Source: Variovorax paradoxus (lineage in GTDB: Bacteria > Pseudomonadota > Gammaproteobacteria > Burkholderiales > Burkholderiaceae_C). From it: a stretch of 64,000 bases of DNA. Below, one piece after another: positions 26,781 to 35,824 of the stretch. The position numbers and the translations under genes were made by a program. The stretch is taken from positions 4,214,001 through 4,278,000 of the forward strand of contig NZ_CP102931.1 of the NCBI RefSeq assembly GCF_024734665.1. Reading direction: 5' to 3'. Numbering within the stretch: the stretch's first letter is position 1; each line of letters starts with the position of its first letter. The notes beneath the pieces are model-generated. The model ran no database searches. It was not told where the DNA came from and worked only from the letters and a program-made list of their open reading frames with translations.

Positions 26781-28445
26781 TCAAAGGCTCGTTTTCATCG
26801 CAGTCTCGACGGCGAGTTCAGTGACATAGCCATCGGCCAGGTCCGAAGCGATGCGCTCGGCACTACGCTCTCGCACGTCGCCGTGTCCCGCGCCGCCCGA
26901 AGTGCAGACCGTCACGACATCCCCCTTGCGCATGACAGCAGGACGGTGGTGATCAAACGCCGTGGTTTGGCCTTCGCGCGCCACCTGGCATTTCGCCAAG
27001 GAGCCCGCAAGACCTCCGGCCAGGCCATCCGGTCGCACTGAAAACCGATCCCCGAAGCAGGAGAACTCCACGCCATCGGTCAAGACTTCATAGCTTCGCT
27101 TCAAGCCAAGGCCACCGCGGAATTTTCCATAGCCGCAGCTGTCGATGGCCAGCGCGTACTCGCGAATTCGGATGTGCGGGTACTCCATGTCCATCGCTTC
27201 GACCGGCGTATTGGTCACATTCGAAAGAGACGCTGCGATGCCATCCGCGCCGTCTTCGGTCGGCGCCGCGCCGAAACCGCCACCATGCACTTCGTGCGCG
27301 ATCTTCAGCCGACCGTCTGCGAGGCGATGAGCGAAGCGGGTCACGATGGACGCATCGAAACCCGAAGAAATGGCCACGGAAGGCAGTGCGCGGGCCATCG
27401 CTTTCATCGTTGCGCAGTAGATCCGATAGCACGCTTCCATGCGCGCACCTACCGCTGCAGGGGTGATCGGGTTGACGAAGCTCCCACTAGGGAATGCCAC
27501 GGATACGGGACGCAAGGTGCCTTCATTGAAAGGCACATCCGAGGGAACCAACAACGCCTTGACGCAGCTGAAAGCGGCGGCCAGGCTGGATGCCAAGGGC
27601 GCATTCATGTTGTCGTCGAACTGCCCAGAGGTTCCAGCGTAGTCCAGACTCAGTGTGTCGTTGTTCACCGTGACCTTTACCCTCACCGTCAACGGTTTTC
27701 CGTCTACGCCACAGTCGTCCAGACAATCTTCACCTTCGAAGGAACCCACGGGCAATTTACGGATGCTTGCACGCAGGACAGCTTCCGAGTAGTCGATGAG
27801 GTGAGCCATGGCAGACGAAATTGCGTCTGGACCATATCTGCGCGCAAGCTCGAGGATCCGCTGCTCACCCAGGGCATTGGCCGCAAATTGAGCTTCAAAG
27901 TCACCAATGGTCTGCTCAGGTATGCGGATATTCGCGCAGAACAATTGCCGTAGCGGGCTGTCTTCATGCCAATCGGTGTCGAAGCGCAACTTCATCGGTG
28001 GGAAGACGACGCCTTCCTGGTAAAGGTCGAGCGATGAGCGGTTGATGCTCTTGCGACCACCGATGTCCAAATGGTGCGCAGTGGAACCGCAGAAGCAGAT
28101 CAGCTGACCCTCGTGGAAAACCGGCGTGAAGATGAAGACGTCCTGGAGGTGCTGGCCGCCGTGGTAAGGGTGGTTGTTGATGAAGAAATCACCCTCGGTG
28201 AGGGTCTCGATCGGAAACCTGTCCAAGCAAGGCCGCAGGGTTGTTCCCATCGAACCGAGTTGGATGGGGATCATTTCGGCCTGGGCGACGATCTGGCCAT
28301 TTCGATCCAGAATCGCCGTCGATGCGTCACGGGCCTCCCGGATGATGGGAGAGTACGCAGAGTTGACGAGCTTCTGCCCCATCTCCTTTGCAGTCGCGAG
28401 GAGCGATTGACCAATGATTGACAGGTCGATGACGTCGATCTTCAT
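26781..28445 (-). CDS. Hydantoinase B/oxoprolinase-type subunit
   Basis: A 554-residue subunit of ATP-dependent hydantoinase/5-oxoprolinase-type enzymes. It has ATAKEMGQKLVNSAYSPIIREARD near the start, FFINNHPYHGGQHLQDVFIFTP and DIGGRKSINRS in the middle, and GYGKFRGGLGLKRSYEVL and TSGGAGHGDVRERS at the end, all family hallmarks. The start codon overlaps the stop of the A subunit gene (ATGA at 28442-28445). The complex opens a cyclic amide ring at the cost of ATP. Confidence 0.93.
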   Translation of the reverse strand: MKIDVIDLSIIGQSLLATAKEMGQKLVNSAYSPIIREARDASTAILDRNGQIVAQAEMIPIQLGSMGTTLRPCLDRFPIETLTEGDFFINNHPYHGGQHLQDVFIFTPVFHEGQLICFCGSTAHHLDIGGRKSINRSSLDLYQEGVVFPPMKLRFDTDWHEDSPLRQLFCANIRIPEQTIGDFEAQFAANALGEQRILELARRYGPDAISSAMAHLIDYSEAVLRASIRKLPVGSFEGEDCLDDCGVDGKPLTVRVKVTVNNDTLSLDYAGTSGQFDDNMNAPLASSLAAAFSCVKALLVPSDVPFNEGTLRPVSVAFPSGSFVNPITPAAVGARMEACYRIYCATMKAMARALPSVAISSGFDASIVTRFAHRLADGRLKIAHEVHGGGFGAAPTEDGADGIAASLSNVTNTPVEAMDMEYPHIRIREYALAIDSCGYGKFRGGLGLKRSYEVLTDGVEFSCFGDRFSVRPDGLAGGLAGSLAKCQVAREGQTTAFDHHRPAVMRKGDVVTVCTSGGAGHGDVRERSAERIASDLADGYVTELAVETAMKTSL

Positions 28446-30466
28446 TTCGCATCCCCTTCGCGGATCATGATCAGGCAGTTGCTTTTTTCGTGGAGGGTGG
28501 CGGTCCAGTTCGGCGGTATGTACATCGTGGAGGTCTCGGCATCCACAATCGCGGGCCCCTTGATCGCCTCGCCCCGATCAGGCCAGCCAACAATCTCGCA
28601 GTTGCGGAACTCGCGCCCCTCAAGGATTCGGCATGTGGACCGCGTCGACCTTTGAGGCGTACCCTCGATCCCGGTTACCCCGACCTCCGACGTGCCTGCC
28701 GTCAGGCCGCAGCGCAGGCCAACGATTTCGATTGGCCGTCGACTACCAGGACGAAAGTTCATCTGGCCGGCGACTGCTTCTTCATAAAGCTGGCGAAGCA
28801 GTACTTCACTTACAGCATCGAAGGGATGCTGGCCCAGCGGGACATCGAGCTCGAACGCTTGCCCCACGTAGCGCATCTGGAGCGTGTATTCCACATCAAA
28901 CGCTCCTTGAACGCCTGCTGCGCGAAGGCGCTTCCGCGCGCGCTCCTCCAAGTCGCCAAGAGCCGTGGCAAGGCTCGCTCGGACGTCCTGATTGAATGGA
29001 ATCTTCCGAGTGGCGGTCTCGTAGACCGTGAACTGCGACGCAAGCAGCCCGAGCGCCGAAAGTACGCCGGCATGCCGTGGGAGGAGGACTTCCACGGCAC
29101 CAAGCTGTTCAGCGATGCGACCCGCATGCAATGGACCAGCCCCACCGAAAGCCATGAGCGTATGCTGCCGCGGATCTTTGCCCACTTCTGTCGACACGGC
29201 TTGTATAGCGCGAACGATGTTGGCGTTGGCCACGCGGATGGCGCTGTCAGCAAGCGCTTCGACCGAGCATTCGAATGCCTCCGCCAGATCTGCAAAGACG
29301 GCGCGCGCCGCCGCGACATCCAGGGCCGACTTTCCACCGAGGAATCGGTCCGGACGCAGAGTGCCGCATACAACGTGAGCATCGGTGATCGTGGGCACTT
29401 TGCCGCCTCGCCCATAGGCGGCGGGACCCGGCATCGCGCCGCTGGATGTCGGCCCGACTCGAAGCATGCCCCCCTCGTCACGCCAGATGTGGCTACCGCC
29501 GCCGGCGCCGACCGTGGAGATGTCCAGAACAGGGGAGCGCACCGGAAGTCCGTCGATGCTCGTGCCCGATTTCAGGGCGGGTTTATTGTTCGAGATTAGA
29601 CAAACATCCGCGCTTGTGCCCCCCATATCGAAGGTGATGATGTCCTTGCGGCCTGCTTGCCCGGCCAAAAGGTTGGCCCCCGCAACCCCCGCTGCTGGTC
29701 CGGAGTACAGCGCGGTGATCGGATTCTTCTGCATTGCAGTGGCAGGCAACCTGCCGCCGTTGGACTGCATCAAGCTCACCTGCCCCGGAAATCCACCGTT
29801 ACGCAGTCCCTTCTGAATACCTTCCAGATAGCGAGAGATTACGGGTTGAACGTATGCCGAAAGCGTCGTTGTCGAGAAGCGTTCGTACTCGCGGAATTCA
29901 GGCGAGATTTCATGAGAACACATCGTTCCAATTTCAGGCAAGATCTGCAGGACAATGTTTCGCACTTGGCGTTCATGGTCAGGATTGGCGTAGCTGTTCA
30001 GGAACGCGATGGCGACCACCTCCGGTGAGAACTCGCGTATCGCTCGAGCGAGCTTCTCCTTCGCAGCAGCGTCGTTGAGCGGTTCAATGACCGAACCATC
30101 CGCGGCGATGCGCTCATCCAGTTCGACCACGTGGCGTCGCGAAAGAACAGGTTCAGGCTTGCGGTACACCAACTCGTAGCTGCGCGCACGGTTCTGGCGC
30201 TGGATCCAAAGAACGTCACGAAAGCCGCGCGTCGTGATCAGCAGTACCCGCGATCCTTTGCGCTCCAGGACTGCGTTGGTGGCGACGGTGGAGCCATGTG
30301 CCAGTTCCTCGATCTTCGATAGATCCAGGTCCGCCGCCTTCAGCGCGTCCGCAAATCCCTGCTCCGGATTCGCAGGGGTGCTTGGAACTTTCGTCACGCG
30401 GACGCGACCTTGATCGATGCAGATCAGATCGGTGAACGTCCCGCCGATTTCAATGCCGACTCGCAT
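28442..30466 (-). CDS. Hydantoinase A/oxoprolinase-type subunit
   Basis: A 674-residue subunit with an ASKHA-type ATPase fold. MRVGIEIGGTFTDLICID is the N-terminal phosphate-binding loop. AHGSTVATNAVLERKG follows. IITFDMGGTSADVCLIS is the second. GGGSHIWRDEGGMLRVGPTSSGAMPGPAAYGRGG is a conserved glycine-rich segment, and LMAFGGAGPLHAGRIAEQ lies further on. It partners the B subunit. First gene of a four-gene minus-strand operon (A, B, DapA-like, Bug). No regulator is next to it. Confidence 0.93.
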   Translation of the reverse strand: MRVGIEIGGTFTDLICIDQGRVRVTKVPSTPANPEQGFADALKAADLDLSKIEELAHGSTVATNAVLERKGSRVLLITTRGFRDVLWIQRQNRARSYELVYRKPEPVLSRRHVVELDERIAADGSVIEPLNDAAAKEKLARAIREFSPEVVAIAFLNSYANPDHERQVRNIVLQILPEIGTMCSHEISPEFREYERFSTTTLSAYVQPVISRYLEGIQKGLRNGGFPGQVSLMQSNGGRLPATAMQKNPITALYSGPAAGVAGANLLAGQAGRKDIITFDMGGTSADVCLISNNKPALKSGTSIDGLPVRSPVLDISTVGAGGGSHIWRDEGGMLRVGPTSSGAMPGPAAYGRGGKVPTITDAHVVCGTLRPDRFLGGKSALDVAAARAVFADLAEAFECSVEALADSAIRVANANIVRAIQAVSTEVGKDPRQHTLMAFGGAGPLHAGRIAEQLGAVEVLLPRHAGVLSALGLLASQFTVYETATRKIPFNQDVRASLATALGDLEERARKRLRAAGVQGAFDVEYTLQMRYVGQAFELDVPLGQHPFDAVSEVLLRQLYEEAVAGQMNFRPGSRRPIEIVGLRCGLTAGTSEVGVTGIEGTPQRSTRSTCRILEGREFRNCEIVGWPDRGEAIKGPAIVDAETSTMYIPPNWTATLHEKSNCLIMIREGDAK

Positions 30467-30782
30467 TACGCTGCACCTCGTTTGATCGAAGCAGCAACTC
30501 GCTCAATACGGTGAGCCGTGTTTTTGAATACTCTCTGGCATGAAGAATTCACGATCATTTGCTCCTCTCGGATACTGACAAAGACGCAGGGGTGCCGCAG
30601 TCTAGAGAGATGCAGGCGCGACCTACAGGGCCATTTCCATGCCGCGCGACGGTGCCACTACGACCCCTCCAATCGGGGGCCTGGCGGGACGACTGGAAGC
30701 AGCAAACAACCGATTGCGCGTCGCAGCCACGCACGTGGTCCGGTCGTTCAAGCCGCCCCGGGGCTGCTTCAGGGGATTTGCG
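30467..30782. other. Non-coding gap upstream of the hydantoinase operon
   Basis: No gene seen. It should hold the promoter of the hydantoinase operon. The far end borders the TonB-receptor remnant, and no terminator is evident. Confidence 0.45.
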
Positions 30783-31325
30783 CTACCAGCGGGCGGACAC
30801 CTTCACCTGCAGCGTGCGCGACTGTTCGAAGAACTGGCCGGCGCCCGCTATGTAGGTCTTGTTGAAAAGGTTGCTTGCATTCAGCGCGAAGGTGCAAGAA
30901 CCGTGTTCGTAGCGGATGGTCGCGTCGAACACGGTGTAGGCCGGGTTGAACTGGCTGTTGTCCACTGTGGCCGGAACCTTGCCGACATATCGCGCGCCTC
31001 CATCCACGCTCCAGCCCCGAAGTTCGGGACTGCCCAAGCGGTAGTCGAACCACACCGCCGCCGTGTTGTGCGCGGTCCTGAACGGCTGCTTGCCCAGCTC
31101 TGCCGCGTTCAGGGTGTGGGTGACTCTCGCATCGAGGATGCGTGAGGCTGGACGCCAGCTTGAGCCGTCATGTCGGTGCGACTCTCATTTCGAACTCTGG
31201 CCCGCGGGGGTGCGCACCTCACCAATTTGTATGAGGAGGTAGAACTGGTCTGAGTCTGTGCTCCAGACGTTGCGCTTGCGCAGATCAAAGGCCGATGGCG
31301 CGAAGAGCGCATCAACGCCTGGCAT
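30783..31325 (-). pseudogene. Decayed TonB-dependent receptor, C-terminal part
   Basis: Three pieces in different minus-strand frames follow the order of a siderophore-type receptor barrel. At about 31313-31185 is AFDLRKRNVWSTDSDQFYL followed by QIGEVRTPAG, matching the usual strand before GVELE. At about 31160 is LASSLT. From about 31140 to the stop at 30783 comes ILDARVTHTL, AAVWFDYRLG, then DGGARYVG and NASNLFNKTYIAG, with a terminal aromatic residue (VSARW). At least one frameshift lies near 31150, another near 31190, and the whole plug and most of the barrel are absent. Confidence 0.75.
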
Positions 31326-31329
31326 ACTA

Positions 31330-32094
31330 TCAGCTGGCACTTCCAGGGGCTCGACTCTTCGGGAGAGAGGCCTCCTCGGGATACGCAAGGGCTTGTGCCT
31401 CGGCCAACGCCTCTTCCAGAAGTCGCCCTGGCCGGTAGCCCTCGAGGGCTTGCGGCCGCACGACGCCTGCAACCAGGCGTGGACATTGCTGCGGTTCGCC
31501 GATCACCATCTTGACCGGCAGCCGCTCCGCATAGATCGGCAGCGCGTAGTCCTCGTCTTCGTCGACAACGCCGCGTGCTCGGATCTTGGCGGATGCGCGC
31601 TCGATGTCCATCGCAATGACGGATGTGCCTTTGATCTCCTGACGCGAACTCTTACGCAAGCTGGCCGTTCTGCCGGGGAACAGACGGTCAACCATCATGA
31701 CCAGTGCCCTCTCTTTCTCATCCTGATCGATAACCAGGCGTGCCTTGCCAAACGCCATCACCGAACGATAGTCTGCCGAGTGATTGAAGCCGGACCGTGC
31801 AAGCACAAGACTGTCGAGATGCGTGACGGTCAGGCAGGCAGGCTCGCCTTCTGCAAGGTTACGCAGCATGCGACTGGCGGCACTCCCATGCCAAAAGAGC
31901 GTCGTGCCTTCACGCCAAAAGAAGGTCGGCGTACAAAACGGCTGGCTGTCTACTACGTAGGACACGTGGCACAGCATGGCGGCGTCCAGCAATGCGTGGA
32001 TCGTAGCGTGATCATAGAAGCCGCGATCATGCCGACGCTTGAGCTGGTTGGTCGCATCGACGGGGTAGGCGATAGTAGTTGGTTGTTCCGACAT
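31330..32094 (-). CDS. FMN-binding PPOX-fold protein (pyridoxamine-phosphate-oxidase-like)
   Basis: A 254-residue split-barrel flavin-binding protein. KRRHDRGFYDHATIHALLDAA, then LCHVSYVVDSQPFCTPTFFW and GSAASRMLRNLAEGEPACLTVTHLDSLVLAR, are typical of the NimA-like/PNPOx_2 branch. The start is taken as the ATG at 32094 (MSEQPTTIAYP); a longer frame to 32232 has no family similarity before that point. It could be a flavin- or F420-type reductase. It may be cotranscribed with the upstream RidA and Bug genes. Confidence 0.85.
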   Translation of the reverse strand: MSEQPTTIAYPVDATNQLKRRHDRGFYDHATIHALLDAAMLCHVSYVVDSQPFCTPTFFWREGTTLFWHGSAASRMLRNLAEGEPACLTVTHLDSLVLARSGFNHSADYRSVMAFGKARLVIDQDEKERALVMMVDRLFPGRTASLRKSSRQEIKGTSVIAMDIERASAKIRARGVVDEDEDYALPIYAERLPVKMVIGEPQQCPRLVAGVVRPQALEGYRPGRLLEEALAEAQALAYPEEASLPKSRAPGSAS

Positions 32095-32279
32095 TGTTTT
32101 TCCAGAAAGATGACGAGAAGGGGAAGATCTATTTGGCCGCGGCGCAGATTGTGTGAGGCGGGTTAGTGCGCGAACAGATCCAATTTCGACTGGGAGTTCC
32201 GACCAATCCCCAATGTGAGGCGACGGCGGCACGACGCCATCGGAAGTGCCTTAGACAACCCTCGGGAGAGAAGTACAGC

Positions 32280-32627
32280 TCAGCGAACCGCTGTCACCAT
32301 GATTTCCACAGACAGCTTCGGATTCGCAAGCTTCGCCTCCACACATGCGCGCGCCGGAAGGTTGGCAGGGTCTACCCACTCCATCCAGACCTCATTCATA
32401 GCTGCCCGATCCTGAATATCGGTCAGCCAGATATTGACGCGGAGGATCCTCGACTTATGACTGCCGCTGAGCGCTAGCAGGTGGTCGATCTTGTCGAGGA
32501 TCTGTCGGGTTTGTCCTTTGACGTCGCGTTCTGCGTCCGCCGCCACGATGCCGGCTAGATAGACAATGTTTCCGTGTACAACGGCATTCGAGAGAATTCC
32601 CGACGGTTCATGACGTGTGATATCCAT
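32280..32627 (-). CDS. RidA/YjgF-family protein
   Basis: A 115-residue RidA-family protein; members deaminate reactive enamine/imine intermediates or act on related compounds. GNIVYLAGIVAAD, QTRQILDKIDHLLALSGS, the conserved Arg in ARACVEAKLANPKLSVEIMV, and the length fit well. It lies between a Bug receptor and a flavin-binding protein on the same strand, so it probably serves catabolism of an amine or amide. Confidence 0.92.
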   Translation of the reverse strand: MDITRHEPSGILSNAVVHGNIVYLAGIVAADAERDVKGQTRQILDKIDHLLALSGSHKSRILRVNIWLTDIQDRAAMNEVWMEWVDPANLPARACVEAKLANPKLSVEIMVTAVR

Positions 32628-32725
32628 GACGCAATCCTTTTTTTGAGCGTTGCTTTGGTTGAGGGGGAGTGAGGTGTTCTACGGCTCAACCATCCGAGAG
32701 GAGGTTTAAACGAGACACCGATTGA

Positions 32726-33745
32726 TCAGTTGCTGGGAAGATTCAGCGAGGCAGCCAATCCACCCAAGGTAGCCTCGTCTCTTCTTAGCCGTTTCATGGC
32801 TTCCTCCGGCGTATCGAAGACGGGTGTGAGACCGATGTCTACAAGCCTGGCACGCTCTGTGGCGTTCTGCGCTATCCCCTTCGCCATCGCCTGCTGGATG
32901 AATTGAAGTACCTCAGGTGGTGTACCTCGAGGGGCGGCAATTCCAAACCAAGCCGAGGATTCGAAGTCCTGACCCTGTTCCTTCGCAGTTGGAACAGTTG
33001 GCAACCGAGGAAGACGGGTCGGCGTAGTGACAAAGAGGGCTCTGGCCTGGCCGCCCTCGAAGCTTGGAATCATTCCGCTCACGTCGTTGACCATGAGATC
33101 GGCATGGCCGCCTGCAAGATCGGCCATCGCAGGGGCGGTTCCTTTGTAAGGAACAATCGTAAATTGCGTCCCGGTTGCCTTGCCAAACATCAACGCTGTC
33201 AGATGGCCATGACTGCCAAGCGAAGACACCGCCACCCGAATACCACCCGGGTCTTTCTTCGCCAAAGCGACGAGAGATTTAACATCGGTCACCGCCAAGT
33301 CGGTTCTGGCGAAGAATCCGAAGGGCACGTCCACCAGAATGCTGACTGGTGTCAGTTCATGCGCATTGAAGTCCTTGTAGACCGCTGGCGCAACCGCCAT
33401 GGTCGCGCTGGACGTCATGACCAGCGTATAGCCATCGGGCTTTGACTTAGCGACGAACCTGCTGGCGATTGTCCCTCCTGCGCCAGGCTTGTTGTCTACG
33501 ATGACCGCTTGACCACCCGCACTTCGCAGAACTTCCGCAACCTTGCGAGCCAGAATGTCTGTGGTGCCCCCGGCAGCAAACGGCACGATGATCGAGATTG
33601 GCCTGGTCGGATACTGTGCGTACGCAGTTCCAGTCATGCACAGAACTCCAAGCAAAGTGTTCAGCCAGACCAGCTTTCCAATGAGTCGCTCAAGCCGGCG
33701 CGTGACGCCGGCGGCTTTACGGCCTTCGCGCAATTGAAAGAACAT
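32726..33745 (-). CDS. Bug-family (TctC) periplasmic solute receptor
   Basis: A 339-residue receptor with an unusually long basic N-terminus before the hydrophobic signal (LNTLLGVLCMTGTAYA) and then YPTRPISIIVPFAAGGTTDILARKVAE, the family hallmark. NKPGAGGTIASRFVAKSKPDGYT follows. The start is the ATG at 33745, since GAAGGAG lies 6 bases before it; an in-frame ATG at 33763 covers that site. Divergent from a second Bug gene at 33969, with 223 bases between them. Confidence 0.9.
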   Translation of the reverse strand: MFFQLREGRKAAGVTRRLERLIGKLVWLNTLLGVLCMTGTAYAQYPTRPISIIVPFAAGGTTDILARKVAEVLRSAGGQAVIVDNKPGAGGTIASRFVAKSKPDGYTLVMTSSATMAVAPAVYKDFNAHELTPVSILVDVPFGFFARTDLAVTDVKSLVALAKKDPGGIRVAVSSLGSHGHLTALMFGKATGTQFTIVPYKGTAPAMADLAGGHADLMVNDVSGMIPSFEGGQARALFVTTPTRLPRLPTVPTAKEQGQDFESSAWFGIAAPRGTPPEVLQFIQQAMAKGIAQNATERARLVDIGLTPVFDTPEEAMKRLRRDEATLGGLAASLNLPSN

Positions 33746-33968
33746 GTTGAACTCCTTCGGCATCGTGGCGATGCCTGATTGGAACGGTGGAGCTACTCTA
33801 GAGTCGAATTTTCCTGCGCAACAGTGCCATTTTTCATTTATCGAACAGAGCCAGATTCGATTCGCCTTCCGCGCAGAAGTGGAACCACGCGGCCAGGATG
33901 GATTGGCCCTCGACCCTCTGGTGGATCGGCTCTTTAATCGCGGCGTACTCCCCATCTGGACGCGCGCC

Positions 33969-34952
33969 ATGACACTCTTACGCTTCAAGACGCTCCTTCG
34001 GCAGTCGCTCGCGGTCTGCGGTTTGCTTGGCGCGGCCGTGGTCCAGTCCCAAGCCCAACCCGCATACCCCACCAAGACCGTCACCATCGTCGTGCCCTAT
34101 CCAGCTGGCGGCACTACCGATGTCCTGGCACGATTGATTGCCGACGTGCTGCGCAAGCAAGGCGGGCAACCCGTGGTAGTCGAGAACCAGTCCGGTGCCG
34201 GCGGCTCCATAGCTGGACGGCGTGTGATCACGGCGGCGCCCGACGGGCATACGTTGCTCATGACATCAAGCGGCATCAACGCGGTCACGCCTACGGTCTA
34301 CAAGGAATTCAAGCCGCTTGAAGGCCTCACGCAAGTCAGCGTGCTGGTTGACGTGCCCTTCGTGATGGTGGTCGGCAAGAAATTCCCGGTACAGAATCTT
34401 CCCGACTTCATCGCCTATGCGAAGCAGCGCCCCGGCAGTGTGACGATCGGCAATGTCAGCCTCGGAAGCCACGGCCACTTGGCGCAACTGCTCTTCGACA
34501 AGGCCGCGGGCGTTAACCTGATACCGGTTCCCTACAGGGGAAGCACGCCCGCCATCAACGATCTGCTCGGTGGCCAAATCGACGGGATGATCGACAACGT
34601 TAGCGTGCAGAAGCCGTTCATCGAAAGTGGCAAGGTGCAGGCACTGTTCGTCACAAGCCGACAGCGTTCCGATGTGCTGGCTGATGTGCCGACAGCGAAG
34701 GAATTGGGCCTGCCCTTCGAATCAATGGCATGGTTCGGTCTCGCGGCGCCGCGCAATACCTCCCCCGAGATTGTCAAGGCGTTGCGCGACATGGTCGCGG
34801 CCGGCTTCAAGGACAAAGAGCAGCGGCAGAAGTTGATCCAAGCCGGGCTGACGCCGGTGTTCGGGACGTCGGCTGAGGCCAACGAGCGCGTGAAGGTTGA
34901 ATCGCGCACGCTCGGGGACCTCGCGGCGGCACTGAATTTGCCGAGAAACTGA
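33969..34952 (+). CDS. Bug-family (TctC) periplasmic solute receptor
   Basis: A 327-residue receptor. The signal peptide covers about residues 1-31 (SLAVCGLLGAAVVQSQAQ). YPTKTVTIVVPYPAGGTTDVLARLIAD and NQSGAGGSIAGRRVITAAPDGHT are the two family ligand-loop segments. The start is set at the ATG at 33969 (MTLLRFK); an open frame back to 33744 overlaps the divergent gene and has no similarity. It resembles the product of the divergent Bug gene (SLGSHGHL in both), so the pair may come from duplication. 16 bases before the nitrilase-like gene. Confidence 0.9.
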   Translation: MTLLRFKTLLRQSLAVCGLLGAAVVQSQAQPAYPTKTVTIVVPYPAGGTTDVLARLIADVLRKQGGQPVVVENQSGAGGSIAGRRVITAAPDGHTLLMTSSGINAVTPTVYKEFKPLEGLTQVSVLVDVPFVMVVGKKFPVQNLPDFIAYAKQRPGSVTIGNVSLGSHGHLAQLLFDKAAGVNLIPVPYRGSTPAINDLLGGQIDGMIDNVSVQKPFIESGKVQALFVTSRQRSDVLADVPTAKELGLPFESMAWFGLAAPRNTSPEIVKALRDMVAAGFKDKEQRQKLIQAGLTPVFGTSAEANERVKVESRTLGDLAAALNLPRN

Positions 34953-34968
34953 AAACAGGAAACTGAGC

Positions 34969-35805
34969 ATGAAGGCCGAATTGAAAATCAGCGCGATCCA
35001 GATGAACTCGGGCGCAAACCGCCAGGAGAACATCCATCAGGCGCAGGCTCTTATGGTTGCGGCTATTCGTAGCGATGCGCCAGACCTGCTCCTGCTCCCA
35101 GAGTATTTCGACTTCTATGGCGGTGAACAGGAAGGCAAGCTCACTGAGGCAGGCGTCGTACCGGACGGATCTGCCTGCCGCTTCCTGAGCAGCTTCGCCC
35201 GCGAGCACCGGGTGTGGGTGCATGCGGGCTCGGTGGTCGAACGCATCAACGGTGACTCACGCGTGTTCAACACCACGGTAGTGTTCGACCGCGACGGCGC
35301 ACTGGTTGCAACTTACCGAAAGATCCATTTGTTCGACATCACCGCACCCGACGGCACGCAGTATCACGAGTCGGCCACAGTCAAGTCTGGCGACAGCGTC
35401 GTGACCTATGACGTCGAGGGTTTCAAGGTCGGCTGTGCCATCTGCTACGACATGCGCTTCTCGGATCTGTTCACCGCATTTGCGCGGCTGGGGGTGGACA
35501 TCGTGGCGCTTCCCGCCGCCTTCGCGCTGCAAACCGGCAAGGACCATTGGGACGTGCTGCTGCGCTCTCGTGCTATCGAGACGCAGGCCTACGTGGTAGC
35601 GCCCGCGCAAGTCGGCACCTACGTGTCCAATGGCCAGAAACGACAGACCTTCGGCAATTCGCTGGTCAGCGACCCGTGGGGCCTCGTGATCGCGAGGGCC
35701 TCCGACGGATCGGGTTTCGTTTCGGCTCGCATCCAACGCTCGCAAATCGAGCGCGCTCGTTCGCTCATCCCCATGAACGCCCATCGCAAGACCATCGGCA
35801 TCTGA
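34969..35805 (+). CDS. Carbon-nitrogen hydrolase (nitrilase superfamily, Nit1/Nit2-like amidase)
   Basis: A 278-residue member with the complete Glu-Lys-Cys triad: Glu in LLLLPEYFDF, Lys in YRKIHLFDI, Cys in GCAICYDMRFSDLF. A second conserved Glu is in RAIETQAYVVAPAQ. The pattern is that of omega-amidase/Nit2-type enzymes, which release ammonia from monoamides. Cotranscribed with the Bug gene before it, so the imported compound is probably an amide. It converges on the MocR gene with 19 bases between the stops. Confidence 0.92.
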   Translation: MKAELKISAIQMNSGANRQENIHQAQALMVAAIRSDAPDLLLLPEYFDFYGGEQEGKLTEAGVVPDGSACRFLSSFAREHRVWVHAGSVVERINGDSRVFNTTVVFDRDGALVATYRKIHLFDITAPDGTQYHESATVKSGDSVVTYDVEGFKVGCAICYDMRFSDLFTAFARLGVDIVALPAAFALQTGKDHWDVLLRSRAIETQAYVVAPAQVGTYVSNGQKRQTFGNSLVSDPWGLVIARASDGSGFVSARIQRSQIERARSLIPMNAHRKTIGI

Positions 35806-35824
35806 TCTTCGCCGCATTTACCTT

